A DNA stretch of 64,000 bases, from contig CM044872.1 of the NCBI GenBank assembly GCA_024500155.1, forward strand, positions 50,101,460 to 50,165,459. Reading direction: 5' to 3'. This document shows, piece after piece, positions 20,302-31,001 of the stretch. The notes under the pieces are model-generated. The model saw only the letters and a program-made list of their open reading frames with translations, had not been told where the DNA came from and searched no databases. This DNA is from Chenopodium formosanum (Eukaryota > Streptophyta > Magnoliopsida > Caryophyllales > Amaranthaceae). Every line of letters starts with the position of its first letter. Position 1 is the first letter of the stretch. Position numbers and translations under genes: made by a program.

Positions 20302-23300
20302 ATGGCAGAAGGAGACAAGAACAAAGATGCTGAGCGAATTAGCACTACTTCTCCTTATTATCTTGGATCAAATGATGGTCCAGGAAACATCATTACTCCT
20401 ATTGTTTTTCGTGGGAATAACTATGAGGAATGGTCGAGATCAATTCGGCTTTCTCTAATGTCTAGGCGGAAGTTTGAGTTTCTTGACGGGTCGATCGAGA
20501 AACCAACAAATACAAAGCATCTTGTTGATTGGCGATGTGTACAAGCTACGCTAGTACAATGGATCTTAAACACAATTGATCCTTCGGTGAACAAAACGAT
20601 TCCTTACTTTGAGGAGGGTAAGCCCTTGTGGGATGTTTTGAAGCGTCGTTTTGATGTTGGCAATGGACCAAGGAAGCAACAACTTAAGGCAGCCTTGGCA
20701 GAGTGCAAGCAATCTAATACAATGTCTGTGGCTGATTACTTTGGTATGCTACAGCCTCTTTGGGATGAGTTGGCTACATACAATCCCCCTCCGACGTGCA
20801 AATGCGGTAAGTGTACTTGTGACTTGGGTGAGCAGTTTCTGGCTCGTTTGAATGAGGATCGTTTCCATGATTTCTTGTATGGAATCAATGAAGAGTTATT
20901 TGGTACAGTGAGGTCCAACCTCTTGGCACAAGACCCACTTCCATCCCTTGATCGTGCTTATCAAGCAATGTTGCAGGAAGAAAGACTAAAATCTTCTTCT
21001 CGGGTAAAGGCCGAACGTGATGATGTGATGACTCTTGCTGTAAAATCACACCCTCAATCTCGAGGTATGAATCGCTCTACTTATAAAGAAAAATCTGATT
21101 TATTGTGCTCATATTGTCATAAAAATGGGCACCTAGTTGCTAAATGTTTTGTCAAGAATGGGTATCCCGAGTGGTGGGGTGATCGTCCTCGTGGTGGTAA
21201 AGGTGTGGGACGTGCAGTGGTTAGTGACAGAGGGGATAGTGGAGGTGATGGCACTGGACAACACTCTTCTGGTTTGTCTATTGGTCAAGGACGTGGTGCT
21301 GCAGAGGTGTATGCTGTTGGGGCAGCATCATCGTCGTCTTCGAATACATCAGGTGCTCCAGCATTTCCAGGGATGACAACTTCTCAATGGCAAACTTTCC
21401 TTGACATGCTCGGTAATGCAAATAAATCAACTGATGATCGATTAATTGGTGAGTCCTCTAATACTTGGATAATTGATACGGGGGCCTCTAATCATGTAAC
21501 GGGTAATCTTAATCTATTGACCAATGTGACAGAGATGACGGAGTGTCCAATTGGACTCCCTGATGGTAAGAAGGCAAGTTCATCAAAATGTGGCAAAGTG
21601 CATTTGGGTCATGGTTTGACCCTTGATAATGTATTATATGTTCCAAAATTGAATTGCAACTTAATTTCTGTGACCCATCTTGCTGATGATATAAATTGTG
21701 TTGTACAATTTGCTAAAAATTTGTGCATTATACAGGACCGCATTACCAGGACCCTGATTGGAGTCGGTGAACGACGGGATGGACTCTACTACTTTCGTGA
21801 TGTTCCAAATATTCGAGCTTTAAGTGTGGATGGGAAGATATCTTCGGAGTTGTGGCATCAAAGATTGGGACATCCCTCCGATAAAGTAGTTCGGTCTCTT
21901 CCCTTTATTGCTAGTTCTGGTTATGTATGTGATAAGGCATGTAATGTTTGTCATCAAGCTAAACAAACTAGAAACCCTTTTCCTATTAGTGATAGTAGGG
22001 CAAATCATTGTTTTGAAATGATACATTGTGACCTTTGGGGGCCATATCGTACCCCTTCATCTTGTGGTGCTAAATATTTTTTGACTCTTGTCGATGATTA
22101 TTCTAGAGCTGTTTGGGTTATTTTGTTGATCAATAAAACCGAGGTTTATCAAATGTTTACATCTTTTTTTGCCATGATTAGTAGACAATTTAATGCCAAA
22201 GTGAAATTTGTTCGGAGTGATAATGGTACAGAATTTAATTGTATGAAGGGTTATTTTGCCGAACATGGAATCTTATTTCAAACATCTTGTGTAGATACCC
22301 CTCAACAAAATGGTAGAGTTGAACGAAAACACCGTCATATTTTAAATGTGGGACGTGCTTTGCGTTTTCAAGGTCATTTACCTATCGAATTTTGGGGGGA
22401 ATGTATTTTGGCAGCAGGGTATCTAATAAATCGTACTCCATCTAGTTTGCTTGACTATAAAACTCCTTATGAAATCTTGTTTGGTACTCCACCCTCTTAT
22501 GCCGAATTACGTGTTTTTGGGTCATTATGTTATGCTCATAATCACAAATCAAAGGGTGATAAGTTTAGTAGTCGGAGTAGGCGATGTGTTTTTGTGGGAT
22601 ACCCTCATGGTAAGAAAGGATGGAAATTATTTGATATTGATACGGGTGATTATTTTGTTTCTCGTGATGTTAAGTTTTATGAGCATGAATTTCCTTATGC
22701 CACTGTGTTGAGTAAACAAGAACATGATCATGTTATTAGTCCTTTGATTGGAACTGTTGATGATGACTTTGCATATGAACCTATTGCTTTTGATGATTTA
22801 AGTCATGATAATGCAAATGCACGTGGGCCACATATTGATGAGCAAGTTCATGTTGATAATAATGGGCATATTAATGATTATCATGATCAAAATATTGATG
22901 AGGGGGGTGCACTTAGTATTGAAAATGTGGGTGATATTAGTGGAGAGGTAACTAATGGTTTGGGTGGCAATATTGCTGCCACGGAGATGGTAGGCAGTAC
23001 AGGGGGCTGGCAGCCTATAAATAGTGAAAAGGGGATTACAAAGTCAGTAGAGGAGGTGTTGAAAGAGGCGCCTAAGGAGGGTGATTTAGGTCGTGGTTTA
23101 AGGACTAAGAATCGGTCGGTGAAGTTACGTGATTATGTTGTTAAAACTGTGAGAAAAGTGAGTCCATCCTCGTCCGCAAGTTCATCGTCTTCATGTCATT
23201 CCTCAGGTATGCCTTATCCTATAGCACATTTTGTAAATTGTGACCGATTTTCTTTGGGGCACAAAAATTTTCTTGCAGCTGTGACAACAGGTTGTGAGCC

Positions 23301-24831
23301 TCGTTCTTTCAAGGAAGCTATGAAAGACCCAGATTGGCGTGTTTCTATGCAAAAAGAAATTCAAGCTCTAGAAGATAATGGGACATGGAGTATGGAGACC
23401 CTTCCTCCCGGGAAGCGTGCTCTAGGTAGTAGATGGGTCTACAAGGTGAAATATCACTCTGACGGTAGAATTGAGCGACTTAAGTCGCGCTTGGTAGTGT
23501 TTGGTAACCATCAGGTAGAGGGTATTGATTACACTGATACTTTCGCTCCTGTGGCCAAAATGGTTACTATTCGTACTTTTCTCGCCGTAGCTGCAGCAAA
23601 GAATTGGGAGTTACATCAGATGGATGTACATAATGCTTTTTTGCATGGGGACCTCTCAGAAGAGGTGTATATGAAATTACCTCCAGGATTTTCAGGTGGA
23701 AATTCAAACCAAGTGTGTAGACTACGGAAATCATTGTATGGGTTGAAGCAGGCACCTAGGTGTTGGTTCTCCAAATTGGCAACATCTTTGAAGAAATATG
23801 GTTTTCGTCAGTCTTATTCTGACTATTCCTTGTTTACTCTTCATCGGGGTAAGGTTCAAATTAATGTTCTTGTTTATGTGGATGATTTGATAATTTCTGG
23901 AAATAATTCCGCTGCTCTTTCAGATTTTAAGAATTATTTGAGCTCTTGCTTCCATATGAAAGATCTAGGAGTGCTTAAGTATTTTTTGGGTATTGAGGTG
24001 GCTCGTAATCAGGAGGGTATTTTTCTTTGTCAGCGAAAATACACTCTTGATATCATTTCTGAGGCTGGGATGTTAGGGGCTAAACCAGCAAGTTTTCCAA
24101 TGGAACAGAACCATCAATTAGGTCGTAGTGTGAGTCCATTGTTGGTGGATGTTGAGAAATATAGGCGTTTGGTGGGTAGACTTATTTATCTTGCTTTCAC
24201 TCGCCCAGATTTGGCTTTTTCTGTACATATTTTGTCTCAATTTTTGAATGAACCACGTCAAGATCATTGGGAAGCAGCTTTACGTGTGGTCCGATACTTG
24301 AAGGGGACTCCTGGTCAAGGGATTCTTCTTCGTTCGGATAGTGATCTTTGCTTATCTGGTTGGTGTGACTCAGATTGGGCAAGTTGTCCACTTACTCGAC
24401 GATCGGTTTCTGGTTGGTTGGTTTTTCTTGGCCGTTCCCCTATTTCATGGAAGACTAAGAAACAAGTGACTGTTTCTCGATCCTCGGCTGAGGCCGAGTA
24501 CCGTTCTATGGCAGCAGCGACATGTGAGCTTAAGTGGCTCAAAGGTTTATTGGATAGTCTCGGAGTTCGGCACCCTCGTGCCATGGCCTTGTATTGCGAT
24601 AGTCAGTCTGCTCTTTATCTTGCCAAAAATCCCGTTTTTCATGAAAGAACAAAGCATATTGAAGTAGATTGTCACTTCTTACGGGATGCTATTATGGATG
24701 GCACTATTAGCACCTCTCATGTTTCTACGAAATTGCAATTAGCGGATATTTTTACTAAAGCTTTGGGTAAGCAACAATTTGATTTTCTTCTTAACAAGTT
24801 GGGCATTTTTGATTTGCATGCTCCAACTTGA
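20302..24831 (+). CDS. Copia polyprotein (gag, protease, integrase, reverse transcriptase, RNase H), 1509 aa
   Basis: One uninterrupted frame from an ATG in good context. Gag has a UBN2/DUF4219-like N-terminal half and a CCHC knuckle (CSYCHKNGHLVAKC) near residue 269. The protease shows WIIDTGASNH near residue 390. The integrase has a GAG-pre-integrase zinc region (LWHQRLGHPS...C..C), then CDLWGP, FVRSDNGTEF (about 638) and QQNGRVERKHR, giving the D-D-E residues. Reverse transcriptase includes FAPVAKMVTIR, MDVHNAFLHGDL and LVYVDDLIISG (about 1190). RNase H has CDSDWASC, SRSSAEAEYRS, YCDSQSALYLAKNP and LADIFTKAL. The domain order (integrase before RT) identifies Copia. All catalytic signatures are present, so the copy could be autonomous. 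The short LTRs hint at an Ale-like lineage, but this is uncertain. Confidence 0.96.
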   Translation: MAEGDKNKDAERISTTSPYYLGSNDGPGNIITPIVFRGNNYEEWSRSIRLSLMSRRKFEFLDGSIEKPTNTKHLVDWRCVQATLVQWILNTIDPSVNKTIPYFEEGKPLWDVLKRRFDVGNGPRKQQLKAALAECKQSNTMSVADYFGMLQPLWDELATYNPPPTCKCGKCTCDLGEQFLARLNEDRFHDFLYGINEELFGTVRSNLLAQDPLPSLDRAYQAMLQEERLKSSSRVKAERDDVMTLAVKSHPQSRGMNRSTYKEKSDLLCSYCHKNGHLVAKCFVKNGYPEWWGDRPRGGKGVGRAVVSDRGDSGGDGTGQHSSGLSIGQGRGAAEVYAVGAASSSSSNTSGAPAFPGMTTSQWQTFLDMLGNANKSTDDRLIGESSNTWIIDTGASNHVTGNLNLLTNVTEMTECPIGLPDGKKASSSKCGKVHLGHGLTLDNVLYVPKLNCNLISVTHLADDINCVVQFAKNLCIIQDRITRTLIGVGERRDGLYYFRDVPNIRALSVDGKISSELWHQRLGHPSDKVVRSLPFIASSGYVCDKACNVCHQAKQTRNPFPISDSRANHCFEMIHCDLWGPYRTPSSCGAKYFLTLVDDYSRAVWVILLINKTEVYQMFTSFFAMISRQFNAKVKFVRSDNGTEFNCMKGYFAEHGILFQTSCVDTPQQNGRVERKHRHILNVGRALRFQGHLPIEFWGECILAAGYLINRTPSSLLDYKTPYEILFGTPPSYAELRVFGSLCYAHNHKSKGDKFSSRSRRCVFVGYPHGKKGWKLFDIDTGDYFVSRDVKFYEHEFPYATVLSKQEHDHVISPLIGTVDDDFAYEPIAFDDLSHDNANARGPHIDEQVHVDNNGHINDYHDQNIDEGGALSIENVGDISGEVTNGLGGNIAATEMVGSTGGWQPINSEKGITKSVEEVLKEAPKEGDLGRGLRTKNRSVKLRDYVVKTVRKVSPSSSASSSSSCHSSGMPYPIAHFVNCDRFSLGHKNFLAAVTTGCEPRSFKEAMKDPDWRVSMQKEIQALEDNGTWSMETLPPGKRALGSRWVYKVKYHSDGRIERLKSRLVVFGNHQVEGIDYTDTFAPVAKMVTIRTFLAVAAAKNWELHQMDVHNAFLHGDLSEEVYMKLPPGFSGGNSNQVCRLRKSLYGLKQAPRCWFSKLATSLKKYGFRQSYSDYSLFTLHRGKVQINVLVYVDDLIISGNNSAALSDFKNYLSSCFHMKDLGVLKYFLGIEVARNQEGIFLCQRKYTLDIISEAGMLGAKPASFPMEQNHQLGRSVSPLLVDVEKYRRLVGRLIYLAFTRPDLAFSVHILSQFLNEPRQDHWEAALRVVRYLKGTPGQGILLRSDSDLCLSGWCDSDWASCPLTRRSVSGWLVFLGRSPISWKTKKQVTVSRSSAEAEYRSMAAATCELKWLKGLLDSLGVRHPRAMALYCDSQSALYLAKNPVFHERTKHIEVDCHFLRDAIMDGTISTSHVSTKLQLADIFTKALGKQQFDFLLNKLGIFDLHAPT

Positions 24832-24838
24832 GGGAGGG
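24828..24838 (+). other. Polypurine tract of the Copia element
   Basis: TTGAGGGAGGG lies directly before the TATTGGG start of the right LTR, which fixes the LTR boundary independently of the target duplication. Confidence 0.85.
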
Positions 24839-25017
24839 TATTGGGATCATTATATCCTTGTAAATAGTTTTTATTACCCTTAGTTTATTTAGTGCTTTGG
24901 GCTTGTATATTATATTTTGTCTTGTAATTAAAGGCCCATGTGTTGTACTTTTAGGTTGTAATATATTAGCCTTCTACCGACATAGAAAGAAAGGAGAACA
25001 TATTCTATTTCTCTACA
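24839..25017 (+). repeat. Copia 3' LTR, 179 bases
   Basis: Same ends and length as the 5' LTR, with one substitution between them. It is followed by the AAGAC target duplication. Confidence 0.95.
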
Positions 25018-25128
25018 AAGACAGCCTCGCCTTTCGAGTAAGGCTAAAATAGCTGTCCATGTTCCCAAGAACAACAAGGCTATTAACATACATACTATTG
25101 CTCCTTCTTTGCTCTCTACTACAAGCAT

Positions 25129-25504
25129 CTTTCTATTTAACTCACTTATACACAAATTACACTCTATTTGTATTTTCTTCTTGATCAAAATATATACAAA
25201 TATATACAAGTATTAAGAAGAATGTTTACAAGAATTTACTTTTAACTGAAATTTGATGAGAAAAATTACTAACGAAATATTAAAGTTTCAGACTTCTAAA
25301 AATTTAAGCTGTTTCTGTAATTCCTAACGAAATAGTGATATTTTTTATTTTTTTTTTATTTTTTTATTTTTTTATATACTTGATGTAAAACAAGTATATA
25401 GTAGTGTACATAAGATGTTGGACTTCGTGCTATGTTGATGTTAATTAGGTTTTTGATTCGTTATAGGATTACTTGATGATCAAGGACATAAGAAGGATGC
25501 ATAA

Positions 25505-25549
<45 letters not shown>

Positions 25550-26033
25550 CAAAAAAAAGGTATGATAGAATACCTACCGTTAAATTTCCTTGGCTCCCAA
25601 GGTAATCCTACAAACTACTTAGAATTTGATTACTAGTATGATGAATAGGCATGTGAGATCTGGTTATCTTTTCGGGCTCAACACAATTATGAGGAGGCCT
25701 AATATACATGCACACTTCAAGCCTAATAGAGCAACTGGCTCTCGTGTGAGAGAAATTACATATTCCTGTCTTTTTGGGCGTCAACCATTAGTTGTCAAAC
25801 TTTCATCCAACATGTTTTAATCTCTTAAACTTATAATGAAAGAAATAAAGCAAAAAAGAAAAGGAAAAAAAAAAAAAAAAAAAGTGCAGAAGCAGCTGTA
25901 GTTCTTAGGGCAGGGGAGGAGCCATATAGAAATAAGTAACCTTTTTATTTATCAGAATGTTACAGTTGGTGTTCAACATAATCTGCACTTCTGTGTATAA
26001 AATGCCTAATATCCAAATTTATTTGACGCTTAA
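25129..26033. other. Promoter side of permease A and 3' flank of permease B
   Basis: AT-rich, with T and A runs at about 25511-25548 and 25867-25883. A likely 5'-UTR intron acceptor (GATCAAG/AAG) lies near 25180 on the minus strand, as in B and C. No further gene was seen. Confidence 0.4.
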
Positions 26034-27776
26034 TCATTTCCTATGTCCTGAAGACGCCATCAGGATACCAACAGCTATAATGAACATCAGCAACATGCTA
26101 ACTAGTAATACATATGTTCTTCTTGAAGATCTTCTGTACTCGCCGAATAGTAGTATGGCCCAAAAGGTGCTAACCAGAGGAAGTGCCTGATAATTACGGT
26201 CCAAAAATTTATTTAAGTTAATTTCATGTATTCAGAATTAATCCAAGGATTTGTACGCGCTGTGGATGAGATCTGACATACCTGAACAGCATCAGCTGCA
26301 GCATAACCTGCAGCCTGGCCTCCCATGAACTGAAGGCCATTCCCAAAACCACAGAGAAACCCTGCAAGTAAGGCCCACCCTCTTCCTTCCGAGTCTGCCA
26401 GGTACACCTTAAACGATGACTTGGGCAAGTTCAATATAGGATAGTATAGGAATATGATGTTCAGAACTATGGCAACCACGAAACAACAGGCCGAGAAGTA
26501 GAAGAAAGCAGTGTAAACCATCAAATGAGGGATCCCTTTCTGTAGGAGATGGAACTGGTCATTTGTTGCTAGGTTGAAGGCTGGAGAGAACATAGAGAAG
26601 CAGATCCCGGAAAAGAAAGTTATAGCGAGTCCTAGCCAAATGCCCTTATCAAACACCTACTAATAAATGATGTAATTGAGTTTAAATATGATAGATAACT
26701 GATGTATTCAATATAATACAAACACTGAAAGAAGGCTTTTAGGAAGTGTGATACTAACTGTTACACATATAAATAATCTAATCTAATATCGATATAGTAT
26801 ATGCTAGTGTATCAAGCCACTCAAAATACCTTTATGGATCTCTTATTCTCAAGTTCTATCAGGTACTCTGCTGTCCCGAAACGTGCCACTACCTTAGTTT
26901 GTCTTCCCTTTTCAGGATCCACTGAAGCACCCTTATTACTGTCAAAAGTGATTTTGCTGATAAAAATGTCTCAGTTTAAAAACTAAGCTGTTCATATAAT
27001 TCTGAATACCATAAACAGAATAAGAACAGAAGTGAATCATACCCTGCCTTGTCTTCGAAACCACTTGACAAATGACTCAGCTTTTTCTTGTTATCGGATG
27101 CATTAGATGAATGAACAAGTGAACCCAAAATGACAGCAATCAGGAAACATGCAACACCCGGGAAAAGAATGTTAGCCTTGTTAATTTTGTCATCGAGGAA
27201 GTAGTTTAGTGTGGTGCCTGTAAGAATCGAAAGCACACCATCATAGTGAGCCTCTAAGAAAAAAGTCTTATATCATTGTAAAAAGAAGGGTTGAGCTTGT
27301 AACAAAAAGGAAAACATACCAATTACGACAGTAATGCTAGAACCAACCACCTCTACTACTGATAACCCGACTAATGCCCAAGCATATTGTGTAGATAAAT
27401 TTCCGATAGACAGGACTACTCCACCCACCATTGCAAATAACACACAAGGCCAATTGTCCTGCAACAACGAACACTTTAAAAGTCCATAAATCACTACTAG
27501 TTCTAAAAAATACGGAATTATTTAGAAAATATGATCAACCTGATGAAGTTGGGTGAGGAAATTAGGCATGCCAGGCTTGGCATCCCCCATCTGACCAAGA
27601 GTAAGGGCAATGATCACAGCAGCCAAGAGATTGGTGATGGAGTAATCAAGATAAGTATGTTGAGGAAGCCTGCCTCGCCTTTCGAGGAAGGCTAACACAG
27701 CAGGCCATGTCCCCAGGAACAGCAATGATAAGAGCATACATGCTATTGCTCCTCCTTTGCTTTCCACCGCATACAT
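26034..27776 (-). CDS. Ureide (allantoin) permease copy B, six coding exons, intact
   Basis: Predicted 395-residue plasma-membrane proton symporter for allantoin and related ureides or nucleobases. Family members in Arabidopsis are about 390 residues. Coding exons on the minus strand are 27776-27540, 27458-27320, 27217-27043, 26938-26830, 26656-26282 and 26186-26034 (237, 139, 175, 109, 375 and 153 nt), all with GT-AG borders and a frame that stays open. The start ATG at 27776 gives MYAVESKGGA followed by a hydrophobic span. Motifs are LFLGTWPAVLAFLERRGR, TYLDYSITNLLAAV, NWPCVLFAMVGGVV, TQYAWALVGLSVVEVVG, FLDDKINKANILFPG, the charged central loop ending ENKRSIK, FHLLQKGIPHL, GRGWALLAGFLCGFGNG and the C terminus MASSGHRK. 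A 5'-UTR intron is likely: acceptor TTTGATCAG near 27816 and donor GTAAGCTTAC near 28221. It is the nearest intact neighbour of disabled copy A. Confidence 0.93.
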
Positions 27777-27815
27777 TACTTATAACTCAGCTGACTGACA
27801 CCTTAATATTATTTT

Positions 27816-28221
27816 CTGATCAAATATGACTGAACTTTGTTCCTTTACTCCTGATCATCACATTATTTTACTTGTTATCATTACAAAAAAAAAAAAAAAA
27901 AAAAAATCATACAGAATTAAATAGCAAGCTCTTTCATTAAGATTTTAAATTCATGCAAAACCAAATACAGTATTCAATCTTTATACATGAACAATAATAC
28001 TTTAAACACACACTCTTGAATGCTGTCATATTTATTTATATTTTGTAAAAGCATGGTAATATTCTAATTTCCTAGGCCTAACAAGAGGGTAAATATACAG
28101 GAAATTTCGTAACAAAAACACATGTAGTAATTAAATAAACAAACTTGAGATTATTGTATAATTTTTTTATCATTAAAACTTTATATGGAATATAATTACT
28201 TCATTTAGGAAGTAAGCTTAC
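27816..28221 (-). other. Probable 5'-UTR intron of permease B
   Basis: The donor GTAAGCTTAC on the minus strand at 28221 and the acceptor TTTGATCAG ending at 27816 both have close counterparts upstream of permease C (donor near 51073, acceptor near 50450), which supports conserved splicing in the leader. An A-run lies at 27885-27906. Confidence 0.5.
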
Positions 28222-28483
28222 CAAATACTCCGATATGATATGTTGACAATGGAGCAAAAAGAAGTTTAAATGAATAGTTTCTTGTTTTCTTACTAGTTAC
28301 TACTCCATGTTATGAGCACATAGTAGTGGGTAGGTTGAGTGATATTTGTAATTTGTCACTAATATTGGTTTTTTTTCCTTTTTTTTTTTTTTTTTTTTCA
28401 CTTGACCAGTTTCATTTATCACACTTAGCAATACATAAAGTTCAATTCTTTATAAGATTTTTTTATTATTTTTTTATTTTTTT

Positions 28484-28570
28484 AGAGAGCCACAAGGGCA
28501 AAAGATGAGCATCGATCCCAAGATGTCTTGAAATCGGAAGAGAAACTCTAACTTCTTGAGCTATCCCTTA
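28484..28570 (-). mobile_element. tRNA-derived SINE-like copy 1
   Basis: On the minus strand it reads GGGATAGCTCAAGAAGTTAGAG (A-box-like, split here: GGGATAGCTCAAG then AAGTTAGAG), later GGGATCGATGC (B-box-like), then CCTTGTGGCTCTCT and an A-rich tail (about 28457-28483). A second copy at 31002-31071 shares the head and the end. The family was not identified. Confidence 0.5.
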
Positions 28571-29844
28571 CTCTCTATAAATAAATATTATAACAATTAA
28601 ATAATATGATAAGATTTATTAACACAATTTAAACATAATTTTATTTGACTATTTTTTTTTCAAATGTATAAATCACAAAAGAAAGTCAAAGGTACAAATG
28701 TGAATAGTTTAAAAGTCAAATTAGGTCAAGTAAAAAATGCGAGTAAAAGAAATTAATTTTTTTTTTCTTACCACATGTTATGATTACTTTCATTTATGAA
28801 TACTTTTAACACTTTTTATTTTTTGTCTATTTCTAAAAGTTTTGAGCATTTTCAATTTATTTCATCTAAAACAAATCCGTATTATTATATTTGTGTTACA
28901 ACCAACCACGCACTCCCCATTATTCATAATTGTGCAAATGGTAAATGTTAAGATTTAGTGAAAATGGAAGTTTACATAGTGTTAAAGATATAAAAAATGT
29001 TACTCTCTAACGTAAGAACATTTAAAAACAGATAGAATATTATATTATTGGTCTGGATTTGTACCGATCAAATTGTTTCAATTTTTAAAATTACAAGGAT
29101 GCACTTGTTCAATTATTCAATTATGCTTACATAATCTTGGGATGTGTTGACTATGGAATCTTTTTTGTTTTTTCTGGTGCAATGACTATGGAATCTTTTG
29201 AAAGGTAGAATTCTATTTACCTTTCATCTACATTTACAATATGATTAGTCAATTTAAGAAGTCCTCAAGAATTCAAGATGCTTCTCAATTATAAAGTTAA
29301 GAAATATTTTTGTAAAACCGCCTTATCATCATCCTAAATTTTTTTCTCCAATAGCAACTCAAATTTAAATTTTTTTTTTTTATTTATTTTTTTTATACAA
29401 AATATTTACTTATAATTAGATGGCTCTCAGCTTGAAATTTTTGAGCAATCAAGACAAATTAGTCGAGTAAAAATATTTCATCTATTTTCAAAAGGGTCAT
29501 ACTTTACTTTTTTTACAAAATAATTGCATAATGTACCGGAACACTTGGCATAACTTGTAGTATGATAAAAATAAATTGTCAAATTGATTGATGTTAGTGT
29601 TAAAAGAATTTTGACCAGTATATATTTTTGTCGCGAACAAAAACCCGACCAACTCCATTGGTTTGCCAGCTCTAATTTGGATCACTTTGTAGTATAGAAC
29701 AAATTCTAACAGATGGTTGAAAGATTGATTAAAACTACCATTCAGCCATAATTTTTAGAGGAATTGATAATGATGTTAGATGCATGCTTTTCATCATCTG
29801 GAGAACTAGAATTTAAAACATCTATGTGACTACGTAGAAGGCTA
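28571..29844. other. AT-rich intergenic DNA
   Basis: No gene, RNA or bounded element was recognised. The short ORFs here look like chance. Confidence 0.4.
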
Positions 29845-30032
29845 CTCCCTCCGTCTTTGCCCCATATTCGTATTTTACTTGATTAAATTTTTGTGAGTGG
29901 AGTTAATAAGAGAGAAATGAGTGAGACCTAAGGTAAGTTTTGTGAGAGTAAAGTTACGGTTTCTATATTAGCTAGTACGTATGGGACAATATATAAACGA
30001 CACCTGAATCAAATAAAGAAGGACAAAAGGAG
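29845..30032. mobile_element. Stowaway-like MITE, 188 bases, diverged ends
   Basis: Left end CTCCCTCCGTCTTTGCCCC after TA, and right end AAGAAGGACAAAAGGAG before TA. The terminal inverted repeats match only in part. There is no coding capacity. Confidence 0.55.
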
Positions 30033-30159
30033 TATATAAAGGAATACACAAAGACCCAAGTTAGACTGTAGACATTGTGGGACACAAAAAAAATAAATTG
30101 CATTAGATTCTGCATTTTTAATGTAATAAGCAAAAGTTTATATTTCTGCTTCACACTAC

Positions 30160-30540
30160 AGATGCCACTGGCCCGAGAGCCCGGCCCGACCCAATACGAA
30201 AAAAGCACGACACCGCACAAGCATGAAAAAAGCACGACATGACATGGTACTGTGCGTGTGGGACAGGCCTAGCCTAGACCGTCTTTATTTGGGAGAAGCA
30301 TGATAAGTCACGACACGACTATGCGTGCTAAAATCAATGAAATTTTGCTTAGGCACGCAAGTCTGTTACGATGACACGTAGGCTTAGGCGGGCCGTGCAC
30401 GGGCCAACCTTTTGAAAACTTCGGCCCGACATGACACGATACGAAACTCGTGGACCGAGTCATGGACCGGACCTAACTAACTCCAAAATTCGTGGGCCTA
30501 GCACGAGCATAGCCCGATACGGTCTAGGCCATCTTATTAT
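30160..30540. repeat. Degraded GC-richer repeat with 'GGCCCGAC/GCACGACA' words
   Basis: Repeated words such as GGCCCGACC, AGCACGACA and CACGACACGA, unlike the AT-rich surroundings. This composition is typical of decayed hAT-type plant MITEs, but clean termini were not found. Confidence 0.35.
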
Positions 30541-30715
30541 ACACTTGTATAATTCAAATTTCATTTTCCATGAAAATAACTTGAACACCAAGTCACCAAC
30601 CAATGGTTAATAATAACAGAAAAAGTAGCTAGTAGAATAAAACAAGACTTGTTATTATTCATATTTCATTTTCCATTTTTCTTCATCATTGTGGAACAAC
30701 TAAAGATTTTTTTGT

Positions 30716-30902
30716 TTAGGGAACGATAATAAATACCAAATTATTCTTTCCACAATTATTGCTGGAATATGAACAAGGATCATTTTCAAAAACATCTCCA
30801 GGTATGTACATGTACGCCAGGTTGTCTAGGATTCTTCATCATCTTCCTTACCAGAAAGAGCGGACCAAATAACGCAGCAATTACTTGTATTATATCACGC
30901 AC
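30716..30902 (-). pseudogene. Decayed third member of the small peptide family
   Basis: On the minus strand, one frame encodes a hydrophobic stretch (IIQVIAALFGPLFLV), then RKMMKNPRQPGV. This parallels 'MMNAPGQPGV' of copy 1 and 'MKAPGQPG' of copy 2. After a one-base frame change near 30810 the next frame reads GDVFENDPCSY and later GKNN, parallel to RDAFERNP..YF..LRKN. There is no ATG in the expected place (GTG at 30902), and the LRK end is lost. The order hydrophobic lead, PxQPG, D-FE--P--Y is kept. Read as a pseudogene from frame and start loss. Homology is by eye over about 30 residues. Confidence 0.5.
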
Positions 30903-31001
30903 TACTTAATTTATACTGTATTTGTGAAAAAAAAAAAAAGGCGTAACCCACATGTGAGATGAGATATTGTTCATTTTACATTAAAAATAAATAAATAAAT
31001 A

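Larger units (their letters stand above)
20060..25017 (+). mobile_element. Intact Copia LTR retrotransposon, 4958 bases, very young
   Basis: Two 179-base LTRs differ at one position. A primer-binding site abuts the left LTR, a polypurine tract abuts the right one, and a single open polyprotein lies between. The target duplication AAGAC is exact. The LTRs begin TATTGGG and end CTACA, so the termini are TA...CA rather than TG...CA. The near-identical LTRs and the complete frame mean it inserted recently and could still move. It lies in antisense orientation to the permease gene it interrupts. Confidence 0.96.
18252..25128 (-). pseudogene. Ureide (allantoin) permease copy A, exon 1 interrupted by a Copia insertion
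   Basis: The family moves allantoin, uracil and related oxo-heterocycles into cells by proton symport across the plasma membrane with about ten membrane spans. Exons on the minus strand are exon 1 (25128-25018 and 20059-19929, split), 19771-19633, 19537-19363, 19265-19157, 18901-18527 and 18404-18252, with GT-AG junctions. Motifs include LFLGTWTAILALLERRG, DYSIANLLAAV, QYAWALVGLSVVEVV, GTTLNYFLDDKINKA and GNGLQFMGGQAAGYAAA. Counting the duplicated AAGAC once, exon 1 is 237 nt, exactly as in copies B and C, and all other exon lengths agree, so the frame would be open for 395 codons. The only lesion seen is the 4958-base Copia element, inserted in antisense orientation. As it stands the gene should be null, unless a truncated product or an internal start is used. 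Confidence 0.93.

Noticed and set aside
20302..24831. The Copia polyprotein as a host gene
   Set aside because: It lies between matched LTRs with a primer-binding site, polypurine tract and target duplication, so it is element-encoded.
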